From a virus: a stretch of 64,000 nucleotides of DNA. Positions within the stretch are counted from its first letter, which is position 1. Every line of letters starts with the position of its first letter. A program made the position numbers and the translations under genes. Under the pieces are notes generated by a model. It was not told the origin of the DNA and made no database searches. It saw nothing but the letters and a program-made list of their open reading frames with translations. Location: the IMG/VR virus record IMGVR_UViG_3300024257_000003, positions 79,155 through 143,154 of that record, one strand, 5' to 3'. Positions 9,244 through 17,624 of the stretch are shown one piece after another.

Positions 9244-9942
9244 TTAAGTCGACGAATCGACCACTAGACTTCGTAGAGAATACTCTCTAACTGTTGATAC
9301 TTTTTCGGTCCTCACGTAGAAAGAAAGCGGTCGACAGACAAGCTTTCTATTTTCTGGGGAGAGGTGCATGTCTTCACCTCGTTCCTCAAAGTACACGTGC
9401 TTTACGCCACTTGCTTGAAAGAACCATCTCCATTCTTCAATGAGGCTCTCGAACCAAATGGCCCGCCTGTTGGCGGTCTTGTTTGTTTTAGCCCAGATCT
9501 TGAATAGGACAATATTGTCGTACTCTTGACCGTAGGTATAAATCTTCATCCCCGCGTTGTCTGGATCATCAAGAGCCTCTCGGAACATCTTGACTCTAGC
9601 TCTTGAACGACGCGGACTCATTGCCTGGGAGACAGGAACTTGTTCAAATACCCCTGGCTTCCTTTGCTTTACACAGTATGTAATTACTTCCCCTTCGATG
9701 TTATCATCCTTTTCGGGGAAGTCTTCTGAGTAAGTTAAAGGTTTTGTCACTCCTTCTACTTCTTGCTGCTTCTGAATGACCTGTCCAACTAGTCGGAAGA
9801 AGCCATCTATATCTGTTGCTGGCCTCGGCGATCGAAGCCTTGGACTTGTCTCAGCTTCCGTGGCATTAATAGCTAGCTCTTCTAGGTACTTACCAATGGC
9901 TGCCGTTATGAGTTCTTTGTCCATCTTTTCTACCAATAACAT
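9244..9942 (-). CDS. Probable tail terminator or neck protein, 232 aa
   Basis: The protein sits between the connector-like genes and the sheath, the usual position of the tail-completion or terminator protein. It is mixed alpha/beta, with aromatic segments such as RAIWFESLIEEWRWFFQASG and GVKHVYFEERGEDMHLS. No family motif is certain. The start is ambiguous: the ATG at 9942 has no clear Shine-Dalgarno, and the ATG at 9924 has only a weak purine run. Function is inferred from gene order. Confidence 0.65.
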   Translation of the reverse strand: MLLVEKMDKELITAAIGKYLEELAINATEAETSPRLRSPRPATDIDGFFRLVGQVIQKQQEVEGVTKPLTYSEDFPEKDDNIEGEVITYCVKQRKPGVFEQVPVSQAMSPRRSRARVKMFREALDDPDNAGMKIYTYGQEYDNIVLFKIWAKTNKTANRRAIWFESLIEEWRWFFQASGVKHVYFEERGEDMHLSPENRKLVCRPLSFYVRTEKVSTVREYSLRSLVVDSST

Positions 9943-9976
9943 TTGAAGTGGGAGTGGTCAGGGTATTGAATTCTGA

Positions 9977-10552
9977 TTAGTCGGTCCAGCAACTGAGGCG
10001 CCAATACTCGACTCTTGAGTTGTCTGCCCTGAAGGCTTCGGCCATATGAATGTTGTGCCTATGGAGGAGCTTAACAGGGGTGGTGATGTGGCCGTCGAGG
10101 TCGATTACAGGTTCAAGAATCTTGTCGAACCTAGAGATGGACTCATGGTACTCCACATAGAAGAAGGACATTGCAACAGTGTTCTTCCCCCATGCGTGGT
10201 ACTTCTCTACATCTTGGTACTCATATCTGTTTGTCTTGTATGCTGCTACTATCTCGTCATCGAAGAGATAGCCCTCTCCTTCACATATGTCACAGGGGTA
10301 GTCTTTGTCGGGTTCGTTCTCGAACCCGTTTGTTCTACACTCGCATTCCTGTAGGTCCTCAGACCTTACAGGATAGATGATGCCATCTTGTAATCTCATG
10401 CGGCGAAGGATGTTGAACGCACCCTTTGGAATCTCATCTGCAGCCCCAAAGAATGTTCTGTTCAACTCCTTTCTTAGGTCCAACTCTTTAAGGCCAGACA
10501 CTGGATAGGGCTTGAATGATTTCATTAGGATCTGCCCCAGGTCTTCTTCCAC
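9977..10552 (-). CDS. Connector-region protein with Cys zinc motif, 191 aa
   Basis: A likely zinc site is formed by ECEC near residue 70 and PCDICEGEGYL about 16 residues later; the second half resembles a DnaJ-type CxxCxGxG knuckle. The rest is mixed alpha/beta. It overlaps the upstream gene by 28 bases, suggesting coupled translation. Position between capsid/fibre genes and the tail terminator suggests a head-completion or neck protein, but the family is not identified. Confidence 0.65.
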   Translation of the reverse strand: MEEDLGQILMKSFKPYPVSGLKELDLRKELNRTFFGAADEIPKGAFNILRRMRLQDGIIYPVRSEDLQECECRTNGFENEPDKDYPCDICEGEGYLFDDEIVAAYKTNRYEYQDVEKYHAWGKNTVAMSFFYVEYHESISRFDKILEPVIDLDGHITTPVKLLHRHNIHMAEAFRADNSRVEYWRLSCWTD

Positions 10553-11220
10553 CTCTTCTGAGATCTGCCGTCAGAGGTTCGGTAGAATGGAGATCTGATG
10601 TTTGCTCCAGGGATGTTCCTGCTTGCGTGGGTGTCAGCTCTTGCAAAGAGCCGTCCGATGATAGGTGCATCGGGATGTCCTGAGCCCTTCGAAGTGGTCA
10701 GAGGAGAGCGTCCATAGTAGCCGCCATCCTCGAGCACTCCACAGAGCCATCCTAATTCGTCTCTCATGCTGTCTAGAAGGTCCCGTGCGGCTCCGTTACG
10801 CTTAACAGATAGGTCACCTAGCCTTTTGGACATGTCGGAGTTTATGGACGTGCCAGAGAGCAGCGTTACTATAGCAGCTGCTGTCACATATCGAGCCTTA
10901 TAGTTGGTGTATGTGGTGGGGTTGACTGCCGAAGCATCGGGCACATAGTTCTTGAGGTCGGCTTCTTTTGAATAATACCAGACCAGTTGATTTATTGTAT
11001 CGTCTGGAACCTCTGTAAGGAACTCTCCCGCTATCAATCTCACTCTCATTGCGCTGGAATAGAATGGATTGAAGGAGGTTGTGTAGAAGGAAGTGATTGG
11101 GCCAGCCATAGTAGAGCCATCGACTGCGACGATGCCCTCTACGGTAATATGAATGATCCTGTTCTCCACCGGACGGGCGGGAAGCATGATTGCATTTAGT
11201 CCGTGCTCATTAGTCGGCAT
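10525..11220 (-). CDS. Connector-region structural protein, 231 aa
   Basis: A beta-rich N-terminal half (RIIHITVEGIVAVDGSTMAGPITSFYTTSF) is followed by a helical region (about 95-165) and a basic C terminus ending KRWKKTWGRS. It overlaps both neighbours (11 bases upstream, 28 downstream), so the three genes are probably translated as a coupled set. A head-tail adaptor or neck role is inferred only from position. Confidence 0.6.
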   Translation of the reverse strand: MPTNEHGLNAIMLPARPVENRIIHITVEGIVAVDGSTMAGPITSFYTTSFNPFYSSAMRVRLIAGEFLTEVPDDTINQLVWYYSKEADLKNYVPDASAVNPTTYTNYKARYVTAAAIVTLLSGTSINSDMSKRLGDLSVKRNGAARDLLDSMRDELGWLCGVLEDGGYYGRSPLTTSKGSGHPDAPIIGRLFARADTHASRNIPGANIRSPFYRTSDGRSQKRWKKTWGRS

Positions 11221-11608
11221 CTGGCCACTCCTCTCTGTGGTACTTTAGGTCTTCTGTGATTATGTATTCATCATGGAAAGCAAAGAGATACTTTGTCTGG
11301 CCATCAATCAGAAATTCTAAAGCAGGGACAACCCTTGTGTTCCCTCTCAATAACTCTTGCTCTGTTCTCCTGAACTGCCTAACCAATCTTGGCCTCTTTG
11401 AGAACTGAACGAAGTGAACTATTGATTCCATCTGCTGAGACTCTGTGTCCATCAAGCTGAACTTCTGTCGATCTATTAGAGTCACAGACTCTACTACTAT
11501 TCCCTCAATGTCTCTTATCTCTTTGAACTCAGGATGGGTTTCATTTAGCGTGAGGGACTCATCTCCCAATGAGAACGTTACATGCCACTCATAGAGGAGT
11601 TGGTGCAT
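11210..11608 (-). CDS. Small structural protein, 132 aa
   Basis: Mixed strands and helices, with segments such as MHQLLYEWHVTFSLGDESL and LEFLIDGQTKYLFAFHDEYI. No family recognised. The start overlaps the stop of the upstream gene by one base and the end overlaps the next gene by 11 bases. Its place in the head-tail joining cluster suggests a minor virion component. Confidence 0.6.
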   Translation of the reverse strand: MHQLLYEWHVTFSLGDESLTLNETHPEFKEIRDIEGIVVESVTLIDRQKFSLMDTESQQMESIVHFVQFSKRPRLVRQFRRTEQELLRGNTRVVPALEFLIDGQTKYLFAFHDEYIITEDLKYHREEWPDAD

Positions 11609-12147
11609 TAGGTTGTCTCGTCGTAACGGAGAACCATATTGAAGCTTGAGGAGGCCCCGGTACTAGCGGTGGGATACACTTCCATCTGTAAGACCAGGTG
11701 GTCGCCAACGTCGCCTGCGATAACGTAAGGCGTTGCACCATCGTCTAGAGATAGAGGTGCAGCCGAAGTATAGGTAAAGAGGTCTACCTTTGGCCCAACC
11801 ATTGCACCGCCAGCATCATACCCTCCTGCTAGTGGAGGGGTATAAGCTGCCTCCTTCTTGGCATAGATGGCCGTTCCATCATCTGGAGCAGATCCGCTAA
11901 TGAAGACCTCAATGTTTCGGATGTCGACAGAGGGAAGGGCAATGGCGTTGAGTCGCGTCTTAAGGTACTTCTCGTATGATCTAAAGACTCCAGCGTTAGG
12001 CTTTGTTAGGCCTTCTGTAACTACCGGCCAAACCTCAACTGCAGGATTGTCTGCGCTCTTGAATTGGATAGTCTGCCCACCATTCTTTGCGGTGGGCGCA
12101 CCCGCTCCCGGCCCATTCCATTCTTGTAAATAAACTGTAACTGCCAT
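11608..12147 (-). CDS. Beta-rich virion protein, 179 aa
   Basis: The sequence is beta-rich and low in Lys and Cys, starting MAVTVYLQEWNGPGAG, with a Gly/Ala/Pro-rich middle and a C-terminal strand block (GDHLVLQMEVYPTASTG, SFNMVLRYD). This is typical of decoration, fibre-anchor or baseplate beta-sandwich proteins. No family can be named. It lies 2 bases after the Ig-like protein gene and probably belongs to the same surface-structure group. Confidence 0.6.
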   Translation of the reverse strand: MAVTVYLQEWNGPGAGAPTAKNGGQTIQFKSADNPAVEVWPVVTEGLTKPNAGVFRSYEKYLKTRLNAIALPSVDIRNIEVFISGSAPDDGTAIYAKKEAAYTPPLAGGYDAGGAMVGPKVDLFTYTSAAPLSLDDGATPYVIAGDVGDHLVLQMEVYPTASTGASSSFNMVLRYDETT

Positions 12148-12149
12148 GA

Positions 12150-13157
12150 TTATCCAGTAAAGGTTAAGGTTAGGGTTGACCCACTTACTGTGGGTGTGAC
12201 CCTAAGAGCTGTTGAGGTTCTCTGACTCTCGTCCAGAGGAAGGCTTTCCATTAGGACTTCAATTGTTGCTGTCGTTAGACTTGCTGCATCAATAGGCTTA
12301 TTGAAGGTCAGTATGATTGTGCGCCTGGAGGTAGGAACATTTGAATCCTGTACGTCAGGTTCAATTGATACCAATGCCAATGTGCTGCTATCTACTGCCG
12401 GGACTTGATCGATCCTAAGGATCCCTTCTACTTCCCTCTCTTGTATTCTTAGAGATGGAGTGTCCTCTGAGACTTCAACATGGGAGGATGATCCTGTGGC
12501 GAAAGAGAACTCGGTTATCGCGGCGAGGGCGGTCCCCGGCTGTGATACAAACACCCACTGATCTGCAACTACGAAGGTTCCAGCAGTGAAGTTAAGGAAT
12601 ACGCCATCCTCTAGTTCTACTGATCTATCTGTGGGGATAGCTTCTGAAGTAAGGCCTGTCGACGTTCTCGTATATGTGAACGTCGCTGTACCAAGTAGGC
12701 CGCCAGAGGCAATGTCTATTGTCCAGGTGTCTGGGTCAGCTGCTCCCGTGTAGGGGCCGACTGTAGTAAAGCTTCCCGTAGAGGTGTTACCACCATCAGG
12801 TGCGATTGCATTAATCGTCCTGCTGGTTAGCTTCGTTCCGAGGATTACTCTATATGTCTTGTTTGGTTCTAGGTCTACGGTCGGAGTGAAGACAAATGTT
12901 AGCGAGTCACTTGTTGTGATCTCGCCTTCTATGAATCCAGTAAAGACTTGAGAGTCTAGTAGGTCGTCGTCTGTTGGAGACCAGTCTTCAAATCCTGGGC
13001 CGCGAGAGGTGAGCTTATCGGCAGAAGAGACAACGACAAAGTTGCCGGCAGTAAGGATTGTATCTAAGTCAACCTCTTCATCGAAGACCACCGAAATGGT
13101 CTGCTCAAGAGGAATCCCCACATCGCCGTTGTCTGGAGTGGTATCGTTTATAACCAT
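12150..13157 (-). CDS. Ig-like (Big_5/SbsA-type) repeat virion protein, 335 aa
   Basis: Two or more Ig-like units are visible. Residues about 1-110 begin TPDNGDVGIPLEQTISVVFD and contain LEPNKTYRVILGTKL. A second unit near 260-335 contains SIEPDVQDSNVPTSRRTI followed by LTFNKPIDAASLTTATIEV. The signature 'P-x-dg-x-x-V-P-...-I-x-v-x-F-s-e-x-v-d' is that of bacterial Ig-like domains of the Big_5/SbsA type. Such domains on phage particles usually help surface adhesion. Placed among decoration and fibre genes, it is probably an exposed head or tail appendage. Confidence 0.75.
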   Translation of the reverse strand: MVINDTTPDNGDVGIPLEQTISVVFDEEVDLDTILTAGNFVVVSSADKLTSRGPGFEDWSPTDDDLLDSQVFTGFIEGEITTSDSLTFVFTPTVDLEPNKTYRVILGTKLTSRTINAIAPDGGNTSTGSFTTVGPYTGAADPDTWTIDIASGGLLGTATFTYTRTSTGLTSEAIPTDRSVELEDGVFLNFTAGTFVVADQWVFVSQPGTALAAITEFSFATGSSSHVEVSEDTPSLRIQEREVEGILRIDQVPAVDSSTLALVSIEPDVQDSNVPTSRRTIILTFNKPIDAASLTTATIEVLMESLPLDESQRTSTALRVTPTVSGSTLTLTFTG

Positions 13158-13163
13158 GTGTTA

Positions 13164-13484
13164 TCACTGATGCTTTTTGCGGATCTCCTCTACAACTTCA
13201 TCTGGAGACTTCTCTTCTTCCCCCTCTCCTTTGACTCGAATGAATGCCCAATCTTCTTGGCTTAGTCGCCAGTTTTCTGGATCTTCAATTCCAAGTCGTG
13301 CAGCGAGGCCCTTAAAGAGGTTCTCCAATTCCGAGTTGAGGGATTCCATTTTGTTAAGAATTGCACCCTCAGCATGCAAATACTGCAGGCGCACCCTCGA
13401 GTGTGCCTGCACATATTGATCGCGCTGTAAGAGTACTGCTTGGACCAATTTACGGTCCGCTTCTGTTAATTGCTTCTCAGCCAT
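13164..13484 (-). CDS. Small helical virion-region protein, 106 aa
   Basis: The ATG at 13484 (MAEKQLTEADRK) follows GGAGG at good spacing and is preferred over an in-frame TTG 12 bases upstream. The protein is alpha-helical and charged, with a probable coiled coil (about 10-55) and an acidic tail with EGEEEKSPDEVVEEI. It lies after a terminator and before the Ig-like protein. No family recognised; an assembly cofactor is possible. Confidence 0.6.
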   Translation of the reverse strand: MAEKQLTEADRKLVQAVLLQRDQYVQAHSRVRLQYLHAEGAILNKMESLNSELENLFKGLAARLGIEDPENWRLSQEDWAFIRVKGEGEEEKSPDEVVEEIRKKHQ

Positions 13485-13530
13485 CTGTTCCTCCAATTAC
13501 ATAGAAAAGTAAATGTGTAGGTAGATTCTA

Positions 13531-13563
13531 CAATAAGAAAAGCCCAGGCACAAGGCCTGGGCT
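13531..13563 (-). terminator. Intrinsic terminator
   Basis: On the minus strand, arms AGCCCAGGC and GCCTGGGCT are followed by TTTCTTATTG. It separates the 205-residue gene from the small helical protein gene, dividing the structural cluster into transcription units. Confidence 0.8.
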
Positions 13564-13585
13564 TCTTAAATGAATAGATTGACTG

Positions 13586-14203
13586 TTAGATCTCTACAGT
13601 AAGTCCTGTGAATCTTTCACTCACTAACATCCGCTTGGTGTTGTGGACTGAAATCTCTACCGCTCCGACGGCTGCATTCTTTGCCCCCCACTTTCTGGGC
13701 ATGACTATCGTTGCTGTGATGGAAGCATTTCCAGGAGGTGCCGCATCATCCAGGTTTGCAGATGCAGTGATGACCGTCGCAACTGGCATTCTGTTGTCGG
13801 CGATTCGCTTTCGGTTGTATGGAGCCGGACCATTAGCTGTGTCAGCTGGAAGGACGTGAGCAATAACCTGAATGTCACCTACGGCTGCACCGAAGGTGTT
13901 TCCAAGGATTGTTAGCGTAGTAGTTCCTGTAAGTCTGATCTCAGTATTTGTTGGCTGGTCTGTGGTGATGGCAGTAATGGTGGGATCGTTTGTCAACTCC
14001 CAGGCATCCACTCTCACTAATTCCCCAGCTGCATCGAATCCTCGCCCACCGGTAAAGATTACGTCTGTGTCAGCGTCCGTTGGATCTCGAAGGAAAGTCT
14101 TAGTATCTACTACTGCAACCGCCTCCACTCCAAAGCCTGTTACGGCTAGAGCTGGCTCCTTAAGAAGAGATCCCATTTGTATGGTTTCATTAATTAGTGG
14201 CAT
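13586..14203 (-). CDS. Beta-rich virion protein, 205 aa
   Basis: Strand-rich, Thr/Ala/Val-rich sequence, with ITAITTDQPTNTEIRLTGTT, FGAAVGDIQVIAHVLPAD and a C terminus GAVEISVHNTKRMLVSERF. Such composition is typical of capsid decoration or appendage proteins. No family can be named. A strong terminator immediately after it suggests it closes a highly expressed unit. Confidence 0.6.
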   Translation of the reverse strand: MPLINETIQMGSLLKEPALAVTGFGVEAVAVVDTKTFLRDPTDADTDVIFTGGRGFDAAGELVRVDAWELTNDPTITAITTDQPTNTEIRLTGTTTLTILGNTFGAAVGDIQVIAHVLPADTANGPAPYNRKRIADNRMPVATVITASANLDDAAPPGNASITATIVMPRKWGAKNAAVGAVEISVHNTKRMLVSERFTGLTVEI

Positions 14204-14212
14204 TTGCTTTCC

Positions 14213-14746
14213 TTAGTTTAATCTAGAGACTCTAGTCCTAGCGTTTCCGGCAGGTCGAGTTGTTGGCTCAACCTCTACCTCCAGTTCCAACTCTAGCTTC
14301 CCGCCATCATCATCTTCGATCTCTTGAATCGCATTATAGAATCTCTCTTCATCTGAAGATGAGATCTGGCGCAAGGCATATTCAATCATTTGAATAACAG
14401 AAGCTCGAGGGCGATCCTTCGCACCCTCTGCATCTCTTAGTGACTTAAGTCCCTTTCCGTCCTTAGCCATGATCATCTTTGAAACATAGCGCTTCTGAAT
14501 TTCTGAAGCCGGGCGGGTTACGATGTAATCAACGCCGGCCTTTCCAAAGTTCTTCGGCACAAAGCCTGAGCTCACCTCGGTGATAACACCAGATTCCTTT
14601 CCAGCATTAAAGATCGCCATCTGCTCTGGTGAGAGATCCTTTAGCTCCTCTTCTTCCAATTCATAGAATGGGTGCGATCGAGTCAGAAGGATATCTGTGT
14701 CGGGAATAGCCCAAAATGGGCGAGGCGGATTTAGAAAAATGAACAT
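14213..14746 (-). CDS. Structural-module protein of unknown role, 177 aa
   Basis: The N terminus is aromatic and Pro-rich (FIFLNPPRPFWAIPDTDILL). A helical middle (about 85-140) follows, then an acidic low-complexity stretch (KLELELEVEVEPT) and a basic end. A TAGGAG Shine-Dalgarno site precedes the ATG. The order (short structured start, acidic tail) would suit an assembly or scaffold helper, but no family is recognised. Confidence 0.55.
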   Translation of the reverse strand: MFIFLNPPRPFWAIPDTDILLTRSHPFYELEEEELKDLSPEQMAIFNAGKESGVITEVSSGFVPKNFGKAGVDYIVTRPASEIQKRYVSKMIMAKDGKGLKSLRDAEGAKDRPRASVIQMIEYALRQISSSDEERFYNAIQEIEDDDGGKLELELEVEVEPTTRPAGNARTRVSRLN

Positions 14747-14860
14747 AACCTATACTCCTAGTCAATTGACAATGTAAGTATAGGTAGAAATAACCGAAAT
14801 GTCTAGACTATTTAACTTCTGCTATGCACTCGCTCGATAAAAGTCACACGAATTCCAAAC

Positions 14861-15571
14861 TTAGGCTACGCCGTATAACGTCTTGAGTCCAGCTTCTACC
14901 AGAGCGCGGTTGAAGTCTGATAGAGCCTCGCCGAAAACAACACAGTGGCCAATCTTGCCGTCAAACTGCTTGACGCTCACATTACCAGAGAGTCCAATGG
15001 CGAAGTTCTGCGAGCTTGGGGTGGCGTTGCCCGTGTTTGCAGTAGGGTTCGTAGTGGCTTGCACTACCCCATCGATCCAAATGTCAACGTCGGTGTCACC
15101 AGAAGTGTGCCTTACAGTGATGATGTACCACTGCCCTGCCACGGGTGCCCACGCGCTTGTCTGTGTGACGCTCCAGACCGCCGAATTGCCAAACTGAACC
15201 TCAAGGTAATCAGCCGCGCCCCCGTTAACCTCGATTTTGCACACCAGTAGGCTGTTGGCCGACCCGGAGACGTAGCTCCCCACGAAGAACTGGTCGTTAG
15301 CTGCGGAGAAGGCGTCGAACTTCACAGCAATCATCATCGTGTGACTGTCTGTGATGGCGACCTGGGCAGGGAGGTTGTGATACTCACCAACCGCGTAGTT
15401 GTAGACCCACTGCCCGCCAGCGTCTAGCTCGGCGTCAGGCGTGCCAACCGCAGTAGCCAGAGTCTCAAACGGTACAACCTGTCGCTGGTTGTAGAGCCTG
15501 CCGATGGGCGGCTCCCAGAACAGAAGTGGCACCTTGGGAAGTAGGGGTAGAGGTAGGGGTGTATAGCTCAT
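14861..15571 (-). CDS. LamG/concanavalin-like lectin protein, 236 aa
   Basis: The jelly-roll pattern of LamG-like domains is visible: HTMMIAVKFDAFSAANDQFFVGSY, then WYIITVRHTSGDTDVDIWIDGVV, then a C-terminal FDGKIGHCVVFGEALSDFNR-type block, the classic 'G-x-l-d-e-v-r-I-y-n-r-a-L-s-d' position. These domains commonly bind carbohydrates. It is paralogous to the next gene upstream, and both share the Pro-rich start MxYTPxPxP. The DNA is visibly more GC-rich than flanking genes. It is probably a receptor-binding tip or exposed head lectin. Confidence 0.75.
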   Translation of the reverse strand: MSYTPLPLPLLPKVPLLFWEPPIGRLYNQRQVVPFETLATAVGTPDAELDAGGQWVYNYAVGEYHNLPAQVAITDSHTMMIAVKFDAFSAANDQFFVGSYVSGSANSLLVCKIEVNGGAADYLEVQFGNSAVWSVTQTSAWAPVAGQWYIITVRHTSGDTDVDIWIDGVVQATTNPTANTGNATPSSQNFAIGLSGNVSVKQFDGKIGHCVVFGEALSDFNRALVEAGLKTLYGVA

Positions 15572-15573
15572 GG

Positions 15574-16278
15574 TTAACTCACAGGGTAGAAGCGTGCGCA
15601 GGCGGTTTCAAAGGCGAGGCGCTCTGCATCGGACAGCGGGCGATCCCACACTGCCAAACGGTACACGTCTCCGATCCAACGAAGACTGTTGTAAGCCCCG
15701 TCAGCACCAACAGACCAAGTGCCACCTGCGGGCGTGGACACGACCGGCTTGGTGCCGGTAGGACTTGGCGTGTTCGTTGTGACCTTCTTCGCGCCGTTCA
15801 CCCACATATCACAGAAGTTGTCGCCTGTGGTGTACCGCGTTGTCAGGCAGTAGACGTTGTTCAGCGTGAAGTTGAAAGTCCCGGTGGTGATACATAGCAC
15901 GCCATTCGTTCCGTCACCTACCTGCGACCCGTAGTTTGGCGGCGAGTTGTTGGTGGTTCGGATTGTCGCCCACTGATCCCGGTTGTTGGCACCAGAGTTG
16001 CAGTTACCACACAAGTAACGATTTTGTGTCGTCGCCTCGGCCACGGCGATGACCGTCCATTCGGCCGGAACGCCCAGCCCGGTCCCGTATCTCAAAGCAG
16101 CCCCGCCACCGAAGGTGACGTAGGGGATACCCCCACCGTTGCGAACGAAGGTAGGGGTGCTGATGACCTCCGGAACCAGTGACACGCTCCCACTGTTGAA
16201 CAGCGTGTTGACCATCGGGTTGAGGTCAAAGATCGGAGTCGCAGGTGCTATCGGCCATGGATCTGGTGTATAGCCCAT
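15574..16278 (-). CDS. LamG/concanavalin-like lectin protein, 234 aa
   Basis: Same architecture as its downstream neighbour. The start MGYTPDPWPIAPATPIFDL is followed by a jelly-roll with EWTVIAVAEATTQNRYLCGN, YCLTTRYTTGDNFCDMWVNG and IGDVYRLAVWDRPLSDAER. The four cysteines in the middle may form disulfides. Its ATG overlaps the stop of the fibre gene by one base. GC-rich composition is shared with the C-terminal end of the fibre gene, suggesting joint acquisition. Likely a carbohydrate-binding appendage. Confidence 0.75.
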   Translation of the reverse strand: MGYTPDPWPIAPATPIFDLNPMVNTLFNSGSVSLVPEVISTPTFVRNGGGIPYVTFGGGAALRYGTGLGVPAEWTVIAVAEATTQNRYLCGNCNSGANNRDQWATIRTTNNSPPNYGSQVGDGTNGVLCITTGTFNFTLNNVYCLTTRYTTGDNFCDMWVNGAKKVTTNTPSPTGTKPVVSTPAGGTWSVGADGAYNSLRWIGDVYRLAVWDRPLSDAERLAFETACARFYPVS

Positions 16279-17552
16279 TACACCAGCCCCCAGTTCCCGT
16301 CCGCCTTCTTCCGCAGGGTAATCGACTGCCAGTTCTCGGTGAGCGTGTAACTCGCCGCCCCGTTGATCGTCTCCGCAGCGACTTGCTGTACGGTGATGTT
16401 CGCTGTGGTGGCAGATCCAGTCGAGTCCGCAACCTTGACCTCGTAGCCCGTGGGGGCAGCGGCATCGAGGGTGATGGTGATCACCCCGAGCAGGGCGTCA
16501 CACCAGAACATTCCGTCCGTGGTCGAGTCGATTGTGTCGGTGGTCGGCCCGGTCAGGATCGTGTCGCCGTTTGGGGCTCCTCCGCCTGCGGCTGCAACAT
16601 TTTCCCAGCGACTGTTAGCTGTGACATACGTTAAGACCTCTCCATCAAGAGGGGTGTCGATGTTGGCGTCATGAAGATCTTGGAGATGCCCTTGGTCATT
16701 GATATTGACCAATAGAATTCCCTGGGTAGCGTGGGCGTTTAGGACCCACCCTACAGCTGTGCCATGCGTGGGAGCGACTGGCAGAACGTTTGTTAAGACT
16801 CCCGGAGTAGACGAAAGGTAAAGCCTTTCTCCAGCAGCCCAGACTTCCCCTCCTCCTGTTGTATCCAGGCCCCTAACAAGGCCAATGTGAGTGATGAACC
16901 CCTCTTGGTTGTTCGCAATATCGGCCGTTGCTATGCCAATTGTTCCCTCGGAGGTTGATTCTAAGTCGGCGTCGGCGAGTTCAACTGTTGGTCTATTTCC
17001 TTGCGCGCCACTAGTATAAACTACCTGTCCGTCATTAATTTGAACACCAGTCTTATTTAGGACTCTGATCACCACCTCTTGTCCGACTGAAATTGTTGAC
17101 CCATCTGAAACGTCTACAGACAGCGCCTTCTCGGTGCTATCGTAGTAGACCTGACCCTCTGTGTGACCAGGGGCCGCTCCGGGTGTGAAGGTGGCGAGTG
17201 TCTGAGCGTTGCTTCCGTCTACGCGGACAATGTCCGTTTCGTCCAGTAGGGTTGCGTCACTTACCTTAGCATTAAGGTTGGCTAGCGTATCAGCTGTGTG
17301 AGTTGCACTGCCTAGAAGGTGTGCACCACCTCCACCTTGAGCTACTCCTCCGAGTGTTACTCCATCTCCGATCCAGAATGAATCTAGATCGGTATCGTAA
17401 TACTGAGCTCCCTGAGCAGGAGTGAGTGTGAGGCGGACTGCTGTGGTGACATTAGTTGAGCCTCCTCCAGCTCCCTCTACGACAGTAACCCTGGCTTCTG
17501 TTGAGTCAAGAAGATCTCTGATCCCCTTGCTGCTTAGGTCTAGCTGTGCCAT
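16278..17552 (-). CDS. Fibre/appendage protein, 424 aa
   Basis: The N terminus MAQLDLSSKGIRDLLDS matches MAQRDLSKTGIADVADA of the adjacent 150-residue protein, suggesting a common docking peptide. The middle (about 150-310) carries a beta-rich stretch (VQINDGQVVYTSG, GFITHIGLVRGLDTTG, GWVLNAHATQGILLVN) of a type frequent in phage fibres. A Gly-rich linker (AAAGGGAPNGD, about 330) leads to a C-terminal domain ending SYTLTENWQSITLRKKADGN, also common in fibre tips. Codon composition changes at the linker, consistent with domain swapping. Confidence 0.7.
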   Translation of the reverse strand: MAQLDLSSKGIRDLLDSTEARVTVVEGAGGGSTNVTTAVRLTLTPAQGAQYYDTDLDSFWIGDGVTLGGVAQGGGGAHLLGSATHTADTLANLNAKVSDATLLDETDIVRVDGSNAQTLATFTPGAAPGHTEGQVYYDSTEKALSVDVSDGSTISVGQEVVIRVLNKTGVQINDGQVVYTSGAQGNRPTVELADADLESTSEGTIGIATADIANNQEGFITHIGLVRGLDTTGGGEVWAAGERLYLSSTPGVLTNVLPVAPTHGTAVGWVLNAHATQGILLVNINDQGHLQDLHDANIDTPLDGEVLTYVTANSRWENVAAAGGGAPNGDTILTGPTTDTIDSTTDGMFWCDALLGVITITLDAAAPTGYEVKVADSTGSATTANITVQQVAAETINGAASYTLTENWQSITLRKKADGNWGLV

Positions 17553-17570
17553 TTGTTTTACTCCTTAAAA

Positions 17571-17596
17571 TAGAAAAGGGGACTAAAAAGCCCCCT
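17571..17596 (-). terminator. Intrinsic terminator before the fibre gene
   Basis: On the minus strand, arms GGGGGC and GTCCCC (one G-T pair) enclose TTTTTA and are followed by TTTTCTATTTTA. It separates the 150-residue gene from the fibre gene. Confidence 0.65.
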
Positions 17597-17624
17597 CCTC
17601 CACTTGATCAAAATACAGCGTGGC

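Noticed and set aside
15574-16278. Tail spike enzyme or glycan hydrolase
   Set aside because: The jelly-roll pattern fits LamG lectins; no catalytic acid pair of glycosidases could be pointed out.
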